Of a stretch of DNA of 35,304 bases, positions 8,257 through 16,783 are shown in pieces. Source of the stretch: Ruminococcaceae bacterium UBA7212 (GTDB taxonomy: Bacteria; Bacillota; Clostridia; Oscillospirales; Acutalibacteraceae); contig DKUE01000040.1 in assembly GCA_002490525.1 (NCBI GenBank), positions 1 through 35,304 on the forward strand, in the 5' to 3' direction. Each line of letters starts with the position of its first letter. Position 1 is the stretch's first letter. A program made the translations under genes and the position numbers. Below the pieces are notes generated by a model that worked only from the letters and a program-made list of their open reading frames with translations, did not search any database and was not told where the DNA came from.

Positions 8257-9654
8257 TCAGAATTCCACATACTGTGCGGTCTCCAGCAGCAAATACACAA
8301 ACGCTAAAATCATCGGCACGGTACAAATATACGTTTTGCCTTTTTCACCGCGCTGTAAAATACCCTCGCCGCCGCTTAAAGGCACGCGTGCATAATTTTT
8401 GAAATACAGTACTGCGCAGACCAGTCCAATAATACCGATTGCACCGACCATGGCAAGAATGACAACATTCGCCGCAGCTTCTGAAAGATTGTCTACTGCA
8501 ACCTGCATCATTACAGCGGCAAAATTGTTTAGAAAATGAATCGCCACGCCAACCCACATCGAGCCTGTAACCGTGACGGCATATCCGATAGCGATGCCCG
8601 CGATAAATGCAAACGGAATCTGCACCATATTCCCGTGCATCATGGCAAACACAAGCGCCGACATCAGGATTGCAAATTTATCGCCGTACCGCCGCAGGGG
8701 CTGCATCACCGTTCCGCGGATGGCAAACTCTTCGACAAACGCGGGAATTACTGCTGTGCCGAGCACGGTTAAAAGAATTTTCGGCGCTGTATCCAGCACC
8801 GTATTGTCCGGCGGCATCGTGAAAGTAATCCCGAACACGCCCTCGATAAAAGAGGAAAGGATATTCGTTGCGTAGCTGCCCGCAATACAGCACATCAAAC
8901 CTGCAAAAACGAGCAGAACCGCGACTTTGCGGTCATACGGTGTGCCGAGCGGCAAATCTTTTATCAGCCCGCGCTTTTTTTGATACAGATATCCTAAAAA
9001 AAACGGCATAAAAATACCCAGTAAGGAAAGCGCGGCATTGATTGCAAGGTAAACCGATGTATTTTCTTGGTAAATATTTTTAAAATTCGGAATCGCATAC
9101 AGCACAAAGCTCAGCACAAAAATAAACAGGGAAACGCCCAACACCGAAAGCCCGTGCGACATGCTCATTTTGCGCAGACGCGAAGCATCTTCACGCTTTT
9201 TCTGCATATCGGGTGTATTCAACGGCACATAACCGCCTGCATAATATTGCCCGTAGTAAGGCGGCTGCGGTGCGCGGTAGGGCGGCTGACCGTACGGGTT
9301 TTGCCCGTAGCCTGTGCCGTACTGTCCGTACGGCGGTTGTCCGTTCCCGTACGGCGCACGGCTTCCCGCATATGGATTTTGCCCGTACTGCGGTCCGTAC
9401 GGATTTGGATTGTACGGATTCTGTGTGCGGTTCGCATAGGGATTTTGTGCGTAAGGATTTTGCGCATCGCCCGAAGGGGAATTCTGTGCGTTATAGCCGA
9501 ACGGATTTGAAGTATTTGCACTCTGCGTACCGCCATATGCGGTTTGTCCCTTATTATACGGATTTTGTGCGTCTGCCGCGTCCGCTGTCTGTGTCGGTGC
9601 AAAAGAGTCACCGTTCGCCGACGCACCGTAGGTTGTGTTTTGTTGTTCGTCCAT
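8257..9654 (-). CDS. CPBP-family intramembrane metalloprotease with NPY-rich N-terminal tail
   Basis: The protein has 465 aa. Residues 1-145 are low-complexity and rich in Asn, Pro, Tyr, Gly and Gln, with many NPYx/PPYG units, probably a disordered cytoplasmic tail. Residues about 165-460 hold about eight hydrophobic segments. The CPBP/Abi (CAAX protease-like) catalytic motifs are all present: E308-E309-FAIR313, FAMMH340GN and H373-FLNN377. Members process or bind membrane substrates; the substrate here is unknown. ATG 9654 is preferred to ATG 9660 because GAAAAGAG then has 7 bases spacing. Frames further upstream read through repeat boxes and are not coding. TadA follows one base after the stop; the two are unlikely to be functionally linked. 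Confidence 0.88.
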   Translation of the reverse strand: MDEQQNTTYGASANGDSFAPTQTADAADAQNPYNKGQTAYGGTQSANTSNPFGYNAQNSPSGDAQNPYAQNPYANRTQNPYNPNPYGPQYGQNPYAGSRAPYGNGQPPYGQYGTGYGQNPYGQPPYRAPQPPYYGQYYAGGYVPLNTPDMQKKREDASRLRKMSMSHGLSVLGVSLFIFVLSFVLYAIPNFKNIYQENTSVYLAINAALSLLGIFMPFFLGYLYQKKRGLIKDLPLGTPYDRKVAVLLVFAGLMCCIAGSYATNILSSFIEGVFGITFTMPPDNTVLDTAPKILLTVLGTAVIPAFVEEFAIRGTVMQPLRRYGDKFAILMSALVFAMMHGNMVQIPFAFIAGIAIGYAVTVTGSMWVGVAIHFLNNFAAVMMQVAVDNLSEAAANVVILAMVGAIGIIGLVCAVLYFKNYARVPLSGGEGILQRGEKGKTYICTVPMILAFVYLLLETAQYVEF

Positions 9655-9724
9655 AAACATTCTCTTTTCTGTTGATATACAAAAACAGCTCTGAAAAGAG
9701 CTTCCTTTATTCTTGTATACATAT

Positions 9725-9755
9725 ATAACACGAAAATACACCGCAGTTGTGTCAA
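9725..9755 (-). promoter_or_regulatory. Possible promoter of the CPBP protease gene
   Basis: On the minus strand a perfect TTGACA (9755-9750) is followed after 19-21 bases by TGTTATAT. The spacing is longer than ideal, so only the -35 is convincing. Transcription would begin about 60 bp before the start at 9654. Confidence 0.4.
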
Positions 9756-9770
9756 TTCTGTAAATTTTTG

Positions 9771-9832
9771 TTTCGTACCCTTTTGTTTCGTGCCCACTTT
9801 GCTGAAACAAGTACCCTTTTCGCTCGGAGCCG
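9771..9832 (+). repeat. Interspersed boxes upstream of the CPBP gene
   Basis: A short partial box (9771-9784, TTTCGTACCC) is directly followed by a full box (9786-9832, TTTCGTGCCCACTTTGCTGA...GCTCGGAGCC). Same orientation relative to the downstream gene as at guaB, recF and dnaA. Confidence 0.75.
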
Positions 9833-9873
9833 CGCTTTGCACGCAATTATTTGAAAAATCTTTAAATTTTCGC

Positions 9874-10048
9874 CCGCCTTTTTTAAAAGGCGGTGGGGTC
9901 AAGGGGGCATACCCCTTGGCGCGCGCCGCAGGGTGCGAAATTCTTTTTCTTTAAAAAAGCGCAGGAGAGGTGTAAAACATTCCGCCGGAATGCTTTACAG
10001 CGGAGAACCCTCGCCGGGGGTTCTCCAAACGGCGGTATGCCGTTTTTT
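9874..10048. repeat. Chain of palindromes between gyrA and the CPBP gene
   Basis: Five short inverted repeats follow one another: CCGCCTTTT/AAAAGGCGG (9874-9893), AAGGGG/CCCCTT (about 9901-9920), CATTCCG/CGGAATG (about 9979-9994), GGAGAACCC/GGGTTCTCC (about 10002-10026) and AACGGC/GCCGTT with a T-run (about 10028-10048). The last, on the plus strand, resembles an intrinsic terminator, but no plus-strand gene precedes it. The palindromes may terminate gyrA transcription by structure alone. They fill most of the 9655-10277 gap and no ORF with a start signal is present. Confidence 0.6.
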
Positions 10049-10049
10049 A

Positions 10050-10180
10050 TTTCGTACCCGATTTGCTGAAACAGGAATCTTTTGTGCTCGGTATCCAACC
10101 TTGCTCGCAGTCGGTCTGCTCAAGCTCGTGTCGTGTGAGATTCTTCACTTCGTTCAGAATGACAGGCTTGTGCAAACCCG
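10050..10180 (+). repeat. Interspersed 46-bp box plus attctt tail
   Basis: Box 10050-10096 (TTTCGTACCCGATTTGCTGA...GTGCTCGGTATCC) is followed by the shared tail with GCAGTCGGTCTGCTCAAGCT and GATTCTTCACTTCGTTCAGA. This arrangement (box then tail) is the same as at 6600-6735 and 24754-24885, so box and tail probably form one unit. Confidence 0.8.
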
Positions 10181-10277
10181 TAGGGGAGGCGGGTCGACGC
10201 CTCATCGCGAAATGCGGACAGCCGCGAGGGCTGCCCCTGCGTGCGCAGAATAACAAATTTTTTATAAATCGTCTGTT

Positions 10278-12857
10278 TTATGCTTCGGTATTTTCGGATT
10301 CTGCGCTCGTCTGCATCTCTGTGTTATCTGTGCCTTCTGTATTTTCTGTGCGGTCAGCGGGTTCTTCACGCTCCGAAAGCTCTGCTTTTTCCTCTTCCTT
10401 CGGAGTAACCGACAGGGTCATAACCTTTTCTCCCTCGGAAATGCGCATCACGCGCACGCCCTTAGAGGGTCTGGCAAATTCGCTGATGTCCCCTGCGTTG
10501 ATACGGATAATCACACCGTCGGACGCAATCAAAATTACATCCTCATCTTCGGAAACCATTGTAATTGCGGCAACATCGCCGTACTGCTTGGTATGATAGT
10601 TGATAAGGCCCTTACCGCCGCGGGACTGCACACGGTAATTGGAGACGTCCGAGCGTCTGCCGTAGCCGGTTTCGGAAACGGTCAGTACTTTTTTCGTAGG
10701 GTCGAGCACACACATGCCTGCCACGCAGTCACCCTCGGCGAGGGTAATTGCTTTTACGCCGCGCGCCGTTCTGCCGATACTGCGTGCGTCATCCTCTTTA
10801 AAGGAAATGCACATGCCCTTTTTCGTGGCAATCATCAACTGCTGTTCGCCATCGGTCAGCTTCACCCAAGCTAACTCGTCGTCCTCGTCCAAATTGATGG
10901 CGGCTATACCGCTCTTACGGATGTTTTTATAAGCGTCCAGCTCTGTACGCTTAATAATCCCGTTTTTCGTCAGCATGCAGAGATATGCATCCTCTGTACC
11001 GAAATCGGGTACGCGCATCATTGCCGTAACCTTTTCCTCGGCAGTCAGCGGCAAAATATTGACGATATTCATACCCTTACTGGAACGACTGCCCTCGGGA
11101 ATTTCATAGCCCTTCAAACGGTATGCCCGCCCGAGAGAGGTAAAGAACATAATGTAATCATGGCTTGAGCAGGTGAACATCGTTTGGGCAATGTCCTCTT
11201 CACGGCGGGTCATGCCTTTAATGCCCTTGCCGCCGCGGTGCTGTGTCTGATAGGTATCCACAGGCTGGCGCTTGATGTAGCCCATATCGGTCAGTGTAAA
11301 TACGCAGGTTTCTTCGGGAATCAAATCCTCAATATCCACCTCTCCGCTGACGCTGACGATTTCCGTGCGGCGTTCATCCGCAAATTTTTCGCCGATTACA
11401 TTCAGTTCTGTCTTTACGATTTCCAGTATGCGCGCCTCTGAACCGAGAATTTCCAAATAATCGGCGATTTTCTTTTGCAGTTCATCGCGTTCTTCCAAAA
11501 TCTTTTTGATTTCCAAACCTGCCAACTGACCGAGACGGTAAGCGACAATCGCCGCCGCCTGCGGGTCGTCAAAGCCGAATCTTTCCATAATAGCGGCTTT
11601 TGCCTCGGGCGTGCCGCCTTTACAGGCGCGGATGGTTGCAATGATTTCATCCACAATGTCAATCGCGCGGGCAAGTCCCTCTAAAATATGCTCTCTGTCC
11701 TGTGCCTTTTTGAGGTCAAATTTCGTTCTGCGTGTAATGACCTCGCATTGAAATTCCAGATATTTTTCCAAAATTTCCTTTAACGTCAGCGTTTTCGGCT
11801 CGCCGTTTACAAGTGCAATCTGAATAATGCCGTATGTGATTTGCAGTTGGGTATACTGAAACAAATGGTTGAGCACAACCTGCGGGTTCGCATCGCGCTT
11901 TAAATCAATGACCATACGCATGCCTTCGCGGCTGGAGTAGTCGTTGATGTCGGCAATACCTTCAATGCGCTTGTCCTTAACCAGGTCGGCAATGCTTTCA
12001 ATCAGACGCGCCTTATTGACCTGATAGGGCAGCTCTGTGACAACAATGGAAAATCTGCCGGTTTTCTCGTTTTCTACAATTTCTGCACGGGCACGCAGGG
12101 TAATTTTGCCGCGCCCCGTTGCATAGGCGGCGCGGATGCCCGCACGGCCCATAATGATGCCCGCCGTGGGGAAATCAGGGCCTTTGATGTGCTCCATCAA
12201 TTCTTCAACCGTCGCATCGGGATTGTCTATCAATACATTAATGCCGTCAATCACCTCGCGCATATTGTGCGGCGGAATATTGGTTGCCATTCCGACGGCA
12301 ATACCCGTGGAACCGTTGACCAGCAGATTCGGAAACCGAGACGGCAGTACGACAGGTTCTTTCAGACGGTCATCGTAGTTGGGCATAAAATCGACGGTAT
12401 TTTTGTCGATATTGGTGAGCATTTCCATAGAAATTTTGCTCATTCTCGACTCCGTATAACGGTAAGCCGCAGGCGGGTCACCATCCACCGAACCGAAGTT
12501 GCCGTGCCCGTCTACGAGCATATAGCGCATGGAAAAGCTCTGCGCCAGACGGACCATGGCATCATATACGGACGCATCCCCGTGCGGATGGTAGCGACCC
12601 AAAACCGAACCGACGGTATCGGCGCACTTTCTGTATGCCTTCTCGGGATACAGATTGTTTTCGAACATCGTGTATAAAATACGCCGATGCACAGGCTTTA
12701 AGCCGTCACGCACATCCGGCAGTGCACGCGAAACAATCACCGCCATGGAATAATCCAAAAAGGATTTTCGCATTTCCTTATTGATTTCCACATTTACAAT
12801 TTTTTGCTGCTCAAACGGAATGTATTCCTTTTGCGGCTCATTTTGATGTTTTTTCAT
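10278..12857 (-). CDS. gyrA: DNA gyrase subunit A
   Basis: This is the breakage-reunion subunit (859 aa) of the A2B2 gyrase that introduces negative supercoils. The catalytic tyrosine is Y134 in AAYRYTESRM, the GyrA box is QHRGGKG (QRRGGKG is usual) and six C-terminal beta-pinwheel repeats follow. In the quinolone-determining region the sequence is HPHGDASVYDAM (90-101), so the residue equivalent to E. coli S83 is alanine (A95), while D99 keeps the D87 role. The last 40 residues form an acidic Glu/Thr-rich tail. The start at 12857 has AGAGGG 7 bases upstream. gyrB lies upstream with 292 bp between, occupied by a transposase remnant that may provide its -10 sequence. Confidence 0.98.
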   Translation of the reverse strand: MKKHQNEPQKEYIPFEQQKIVNVEINKEMRKSFLDYSMAVIVSRALPDVRDGLKPVHRRILYTMFENNLYPEKAYRKCADTVGSVLGRYHPHGDASVYDAMVRLAQSFSMRYMLVDGHGNFGSVDGDPPAAYRYTESRMSKISMEMLTNIDKNTVDFMPNYDDRLKEPVVLPSRFPNLLVNGSTGIAVGMATNIPPHNMREVIDGINVLIDNPDATVEELMEHIKGPDFPTAGIIMGRAGIRAAYATGRGKITLRARAEIVENEKTGRFSIVVTELPYQVNKARLIESIADLVKDKRIEGIADINDYSSREGMRMVIDLKRDANPQVVLNHLFQYTQLQITYGIIQIALVNGEPKTLTLKEILEKYLEFQCEVITRRTKFDLKKAQDREHILEGLARAIDIVDEIIATIRACKGGTPEAKAAIMERFGFDDPQAAAIVAYRLGQLAGLEIKKILEERDELQKKIADYLEILGSEARILEIVKTELNVIGEKFADERRTEIVSVSGEVDIEDLIPEETCVFTLTDMGYIKRQPVDTYQTQHRGGKGIKGMTRREEDIAQTMFTCSSHDYIMFFTSLGRAYRLKGYEIPEGSRSSKGMNIVNILPLTAEEKVTAMMRVPDFGTEDAYLCMLTKNGIIKRTELDAYKNIRKSGIAAINLDEDDELAWVKLTDGEQQLMIATKKGMCISFKEDDARSIGRTARGVKAITLAEGDCVAGMCVLDPTKKVLTVSETGYGRRSDVSNYRVQSRGGKGLINYHTKQYGDVAAITMVSEDEDVILIASDGVIIRINAGDISEFARPSKGVRVMRISEGEKVMTLSVTPKEEEKAELSEREEPADRTENTEGTDNTEMQTSAESENTEA

Positions 12858-12895
12858 AATTTGACCCTCTTTTCCGTATTCGTATAAACCGATAT

Positions 12896-13135
12896 ACGGA
12901 GTAGATAATTTTTATCTGTCTTTTTTTATTATAATGAATTTGTTTGTATTGCTTCAGTGCATGGTGTTGGATGTAATCGTAATTTTGCAACCGTTTGGGT
13001 TTGCGGGCGGGGGGAGAATTATTATCCATGTGTGTATAGTTAAATTTTAAGTAAAAGTGTTTTGAACATCGGCGCAAGCGAGGGTTCCCGTTTGTACCAA
13101 GTTCCATTCGAGAGAAGCAGTAAATTCAACCTGCA
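12896..13135 (-). pseudogene. Decayed Y1/RAYT transposase remnant, copy 4
   Basis: This lies in the gyrB-gyrA gap. On the minus strand 13012-12960 encodes ARKPKRLQNYDY, the transposase N-terminus, fused without the central domain to HHALKQYKQIHYNKKRQIKI, a C-terminal block parallel to copies 2 and 3. It ends in the palindrome AGATAA TTT TTATCT (12903-12917). The 5' flank (13070-13117, GGCGCAAGCGAGG...TTCCATTC) matches copy 1. On the minus strand TATAAT (about 12937-12932) could act as a -10 for gyrA, without a good -35. Confidence 0.72.
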
Positions 13136-13149
13136 AAGGAAATTTACGA

Positions 13150-15111
13150 TTAAATATCCAAATTCTCTACATATTTTGCATTCTTTTCAATGAACAGGCG
13201 GCGCGGTTCCACCTTATCACCCATTAAAATGGAGAAGGTTTCGTCCGCTTCCATCGCGTCCTCTAAATTTACACGCAGCATGGTGCGGAAATTCGGGTCC
13301 ATTGTGGTTTCCCACAGCTGTTCGGGATCCATTTCACCAAGACCTTTGTATCGCTGAATATCACAGCTGCCGCCCATTTCGGCAATCAGGGCGTCACGCT
13401 CTTCATCAGAATACGCATATACATGCTTTTTGCCTTTGGAGATTTTGAACAGCGGCGGCTGTGCAATATATACATAGCCGTGTTCAATCAGCGGCCGCAT
13501 ATAGCGGAAGAAAAATGTCAAAAGCAGAGTGCGGATATGCGCACCGTCCACATCGGCATCCGCCATAATGACAACCTTGTGATACCGCAGCTTTGTAATA
13601 TCAAAGTCTTCACCGATGCCCGTGCCCAAGGCGGTAATGACAGGGGTCAGCTTATCGTTGCCGATAACCTTATCGACACGCGCTTTTTCGACATTGAGCA
13701 TTTTGCCCCACAGCGGTAGGATTGCCTGAATATTTCGGTCTCTGCCCTCTTTGGCAGAGCCGCCGGCGGAATCACCCTCAACGATATAGATTTCGGTGTT
13801 TTCGGGATTTTTATCGGTACAGTCTGCCAGTTTGCCGGGCAGAGAATTGCTTTCCAATGCAGATTTCCGTCTTGCATTGTCGCGCGCCTTACGTGCCGCC
13901 TCACGCGCTCTGGACGCATCCAGTGCCTTATTGAAGATTGCCTTTGCCACGCTCGGGTTTTCTTCAAAATAAGTCATCATTTTATCGTAAATCATCTTGG
14001 AAACAAGACCCGTCATTTCGGTGTTGCCCAATTTGCTTTTGGTCTGCCCTTCAAATTCGGCTTCTGTCAGCTTGACGCTGATGACCGCTGTCAAGCCCTC
14101 GCGAACGTCCTCACCCGACAGCTTTTTGTCGGAATCCTTCAGCAGACCGAATTTTTTGCCGTAATCGTTAAATACGCGAGTAAGCGCAGTCTTAAAGCCT
14201 TGCTCATGCGTACCGCCGTCCACCGTGCGCACATCGTTTGCAAAACTTAAAATAATTTCATTGTAACCGTCGTTGTAGGATACCGCGACCTCGGCGCTTT
14301 TGTCGCCGTTCACGGTAGTAAAGTGCATAACATCGTCATGCACAGGCGTCAGTCCGCGGCTTGTATTGATATATTCCACGAAAGAACGGATGCCGCCCTC
14401 ATAACAGAATTCCTCACGGCGAATATCACCTTCATCGCGGCGGTCGGTCAGTGTAATCGAAAGCCCTGCGTTGAGGAATGCCTGTTCGCGCAGACGGCGC
14501 TCCAAAACCTCATATTCATAAACGGTGGTTTCCGTAAAGACCTCGGGGTCCGCCTTAAATTTAATAAATGTGCCTGTTTTTTCGGTATCGGCAATCACCG
14601 TCAAATCCGTTTTAATATCGCCGCGTTCAAAACGCTGGTGATAAGTATGTCCCTGACGGCTGACTTCAATCTCAAACCATTCCGACAGCGCGTTCACAAC
14701 AGAAGAACCGACGCCGTGCAAACCGCCCGACACCTTATAGCCGCTGCCGCCGAATTTACCGCCCGCATGCAGAACCGTCAATACAACCGTGACCGCCGGC
14801 AAACCTTCTTCCTCGTTCATATCCACGGGAATGCCTCGGCCGTTGTCTCGCACGGTTATCACATTATCGGGCAGAATTTCCACCTCAATATGCGTACAGT
14901 AGCCCGCCAGTGCCTCGTCCACCGAGTTATCGACAATTTCGTAAACCAAGTGATGCAGACCTTTAGGTCCCGTTGAACCGATATACATGCCGGGACGTTT
15001 GCGCACTGCCTCCAAACCTTTTAAAACCTGAATTGCGTCCGCACCGTACTCCTCTGTAACAGCGGTATCCATCAACTCTTCATTTGTTTCGATATTTACT
15101 TCGTTTTCCAT
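13150..15111 (-). CDS. gyrB: DNA gyrase subunit B
   Basis: This is the ATPase subunit of gyrase (653 aa). The GHKL ATP-binding motifs are visible: EIVDNSVDEALAG (58-70), DNGRGIP (93-99) and GGLHGVGSSVVNAL (128-141). The TOPRIM motif EGDSAGGSAKEGRDR and the metal-binding DADVDGAHI lie in the C-terminal half, with the conserved QRYKGLGEMDPEQLWETTMD. The length (about 640-650) is that of the Gram-positive type. The start at 15111 follows GGAGGAC. It lies 211 bp after remB and precedes gyrA, the standard order near the origin. Confidence 0.98.
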   Translation of the reverse strand: MENEVNIETNEELMDTAVTEEYGADAIQVLKGLEAVRKRPGMYIGSTGPKGLHHLVYEIVDNSVDEALAGYCTHIEVEILPDNVITVRDNGRGIPVDMNEEEGLPAVTVVLTVLHAGGKFGGSGYKVSGGLHGVGSSVVNALSEWFEIEVSRQGHTYHQRFERGDIKTDLTVIADTEKTGTFIKFKADPEVFTETTVYEYEVLERRLREQAFLNAGLSITLTDRRDEGDIRREEFCYEGGIRSFVEYINTSRGLTPVHDDVMHFTTVNGDKSAEVAVSYNDGYNEIILSFANDVRTVDGGTHEQGFKTALTRVFNDYGKKFGLLKDSDKKLSGEDVREGLTAVISVKLTEAEFEGQTKSKLGNTEMTGLVSKMIYDKMMTYFEENPSVAKAIFNKALDASRAREAARKARDNARRKSALESNSLPGKLADCTDKNPENTEIYIVEGDSAGGSAKEGRDRNIQAILPLWGKMLNVEKARVDKVIGNDKLTPVITALGTGIGEDFDITKLRYHKVVIMADADVDGAHIRTLLLTFFFRYMRPLIEHGYVYIAQPPLFKISKGKKHVYAYSDEERDALIAEMGGSCDIQRYKGLGEMDPEQLWETTMDPNFRTMLRVNLEDAMEADETFSILMGDKVEPRRLFIEKNAKYVENLDI

Positions 15112-15125
15112 CTTGTCCTCCGACA

Positions 15126-15150
15126 GACTGTATACGCTTTGTATGCAGTC
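15126..15150. other. Hairpin in the gyrB leader
   Basis: GACTGTATAC GCTTT GTATGCAGTC forms a 10-bp stem with one G-T pair on the plus strand, followed there by CGTTTTTT. On the plus strand it looks like an intrinsic terminator, although no plus-strand gene precedes it; on the minus strand it lies 14 bases before the gyrB start, near the ribosome binding site. Confidence 0.45.
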
Positions 15151-15254
15151 CGTTTTTTCTGTTATATATTTAAACTCTTGCGATTAGATTGCCTGATTTA
15201 TTTTTTCTTTGTATGTTTTGCGGCTGTAACACCAACCCTGAAAATCAGTGCAAA

Positions 15255-15298
15255 TTTGTTATTCTGAGCCGAAAGCGAAGAATCTCACATCGTACAAA
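15255..15298 (-). repeat. Attctt-type interspersed repeat (reverse orientation)
   Basis: Reverse complement of GTGAGATTCTTCGCTTTCGG...TCAGAATAACA, the tail element also seen at 6690, 10135, 24838 and 31425. It stands alone in the remB-gyrB gap without an adjoining box. Confidence 0.65.
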
Positions 15299-15322
15299 GT
15301 AACTTTGCTGTTTACACTGCAT

Positions 15323-15580
15323 TTATTCTTTTTCCGCAAGCAGACGCTTAAAAATCGTTGCCGTTGAAAAAGGGGAAATATACACCATTCTGTCATTCTT
15401 TTCTACCGTGACCAAAAAGGATTTCGGCAAATCATACGACACGGTTTTGGAAAATCCCGTTTTTTCCGCTTCACTTAAATATTCGCGCGTAGCTTTATTC
15501 ACGGTGGTATTGTCCAAATCGAAAATTCCGAGCAAATCTTTTGTGCGAATCAGCTGTTCACCGCCGATGTCCAAATACAT
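15323..15580 (-). CDS. remB: RemB-like (DUF370 family) small regulator
   Basis: The protein has 85 aa. MYLDIGGEQLIRTKDLLGIF (1-20) and the end region TVEKNDRMVYISPFSTATIF match the short protein found directly after recF in many Firmicutes (YaaB/RemB), related to the DNA-binding regulator RemA of biofilm and osmoprotection genes. Its exact role is unknown. The start at 15580 overlaps the recF stop by one base (TGATG), with AAAGGCAGGG upstream. The frame remains open upstream to 15625 but that lies inside recF. The gene symbol follows Bacillus usage and is by position and resemblance. Confidence 0.8.
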   Translation of the reverse strand: MYLDIGGEQLIRTKDLLGIFDLDNTTVNKATREYLSEAEKTGFSKTVSYDLPKSFLVTVEKNDRMVYISPFSTATIFKRLLAEKE

Positions 15581-16671
15581 CAGAGCACCCTGCCTTTCTC
15601 CATGTGAAAGGTGCGTCCCTCGCACAACCGCAAAACGGTGGTCGGGTCACAGCAGGTAATAAATACCTGTCTGCCGCGGATATGGTTCAGAATATAATCC
15701 TGCCGTTTCTCGTCCAGCTCGCTCATCACATCATCTAAAAGAATTACGGGTTCTTCACCTGTTCGGTCGCGCAAAATGCTCGCCTCACTCAGCTTCATGG
15801 ACAGCGCCGCACTTCGCTGCTGACCCTGTGACCCGAAGGTTCGTGCGGACAGTGAATCAATCTGAATCTGTAAATCATCGCGGTGCGGTCCTGCCGTTGT
15901 CATTTTATTGAATATATCGTCTCTTCGGCTTTCCGAAAGCTGCTCCTTCAGCAAGTCCTTTACCGCATACGGATCCCCCGCATAACCGCCGAAGTTACTT
16001 ACGTAGTTAATTTTTAACTTTTCCTTACTGTCCGACAGACCGTCATAGATTTCTGCGGCCTTTTCGCTCAGCAAATTTGTATACCAAACACGTTCCGACA
16101 CAACTGCCGCACCGTAAGAAGAAATTTTTTCATCCCAAACATCCAAGGTATCAAACAGTTCCGGATGGTACTGAATATCCTTTAATAATGCATTTCTTTG
16201 ATTTAAAGTATGATTATATTTTGCAAGTGCCTTTGCGTACTGCGGTTTTAACTCGCACAGAGCCGTATCTAAAAAACGGCGGCGAAACAAAGGTCCTTCC
16301 TTGACAAGCGACAGATGCGACGGTGCAAACACAACAGCATAAAATTCGCCGACCAGCTCCGCAGGGGATTTCAGTGTGACACCGTTTTTCATGGCGGTAC
16401 GTTTTTGGTCGATAAACAGATGTGCGTTTTGTTCCCTGCCCTTTGCAAAAAAAGTCATTTCATTTTTCGCAAACGGTGCGTCAAAACCGACCATTTCACG
16501 GTCGCGACGGCTTCGGAAGCTTTTACAGCCTGTAAAAAGCCAAATACTTTCCAGCAAATTGGTTTTGCCCTGTGCGTTTTCGCCGAAAATTACATTGACC
16601 CCTTCTGTGGGTTCAATATACGCCTTTTCTATATTCCGAAAATTCTGAATATTTAACCCTTTCACGATCAT
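15580..16671 (-). CDS. recF: DNA replication and repair protein RecF
   Basis: This SMC-like ABC ATPase (363 aa) loads RecA at gaps with RecO and RecR. Walker A is GENAQGKT (30-37), the ABC signature is GSQGQQRSAALSMKL and Walker B is PVILLDDVMSELD near residue 320. Length is typical (about 360-370). The start at 16671 is fixed by the conserved MIVKGLNIQNFRNI. Upstream, in place of an ordinary leader, lies a repeat box whose end gives AAGGCGGG ten bases before ATG, followed by GAAAG, and one of these must serve as ribosome binding site. The gene lies between the S4 protein gene (112 bp) and remB (overlap). Confidence 0.97.
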   Translation of the reverse strand: MIVKGLNIQNFRNIEKAYIEPTEGVNVIFGENAQGKTNLLESIWLFTGCKSFRSRRDREMVGFDAPFAKNEMTFFAKGREQNAHLFIDQKRTAMKNGVTLKSPAELVGEFYAVVFAPSHLSLVKEGPLFRRRFLDTALCELKPQYAKALAKYNHTLNQRNALLKDIQYHPELFDTLDVWDEKISSYGAAVVSERVWYTNLLSEKAAEIYDGLSDSKEKLKINYVSNFGGYAGDPYAVKDLLKEQLSESRRDDIFNKMTTAGPHRDDLQIQIDSLSARTFGSQGQQRSAALSMKLSEASILRDRTGEEPVILLDDVMSELDEKRQDYILNHIRGRQVFITCCDPTTVLRLCEGRTFHMEKGRVL

Positions 16672-16674
16672 TTC

Positions 16675-16770
16675 TTTCGTACCCGCCTTGTTAAAATAAG
16701 AGCCTTTTGTGCTCGGAACTGCGTTTCGTATTCGTACCCGCCTTGCAGAAAATAAACCGACTTTTCATTT
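16675..16770 (+). repeat. Two interspersed boxes abutting the recF start
   Basis: Box 16675-16720 (TTTCGTACCCGCCTTGTTAA...GTGCTCGGAACT) begins only 3 bases upstream of the recF start codon. A second, shorter box (16730-16770, TTCGTACCCGCC) follows. In the recF direction the proximal box ends CAAGGCGGGTACGAAA, placing a Shine-Dalgarno-like AAGGCGGG before ATG. Confidence 0.8.
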
Positions 16771-16783
16771 GGTTTACAGTCGT

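Noticed and set aside
9230..9560. Short direct repeats that could suggest a CRISPR or tandem array
   Set aside because: They are the codons of NPYx/PPYG units in the protease tail, in frame and irregular in spacing; no spacer-repeat structure exists in the window.
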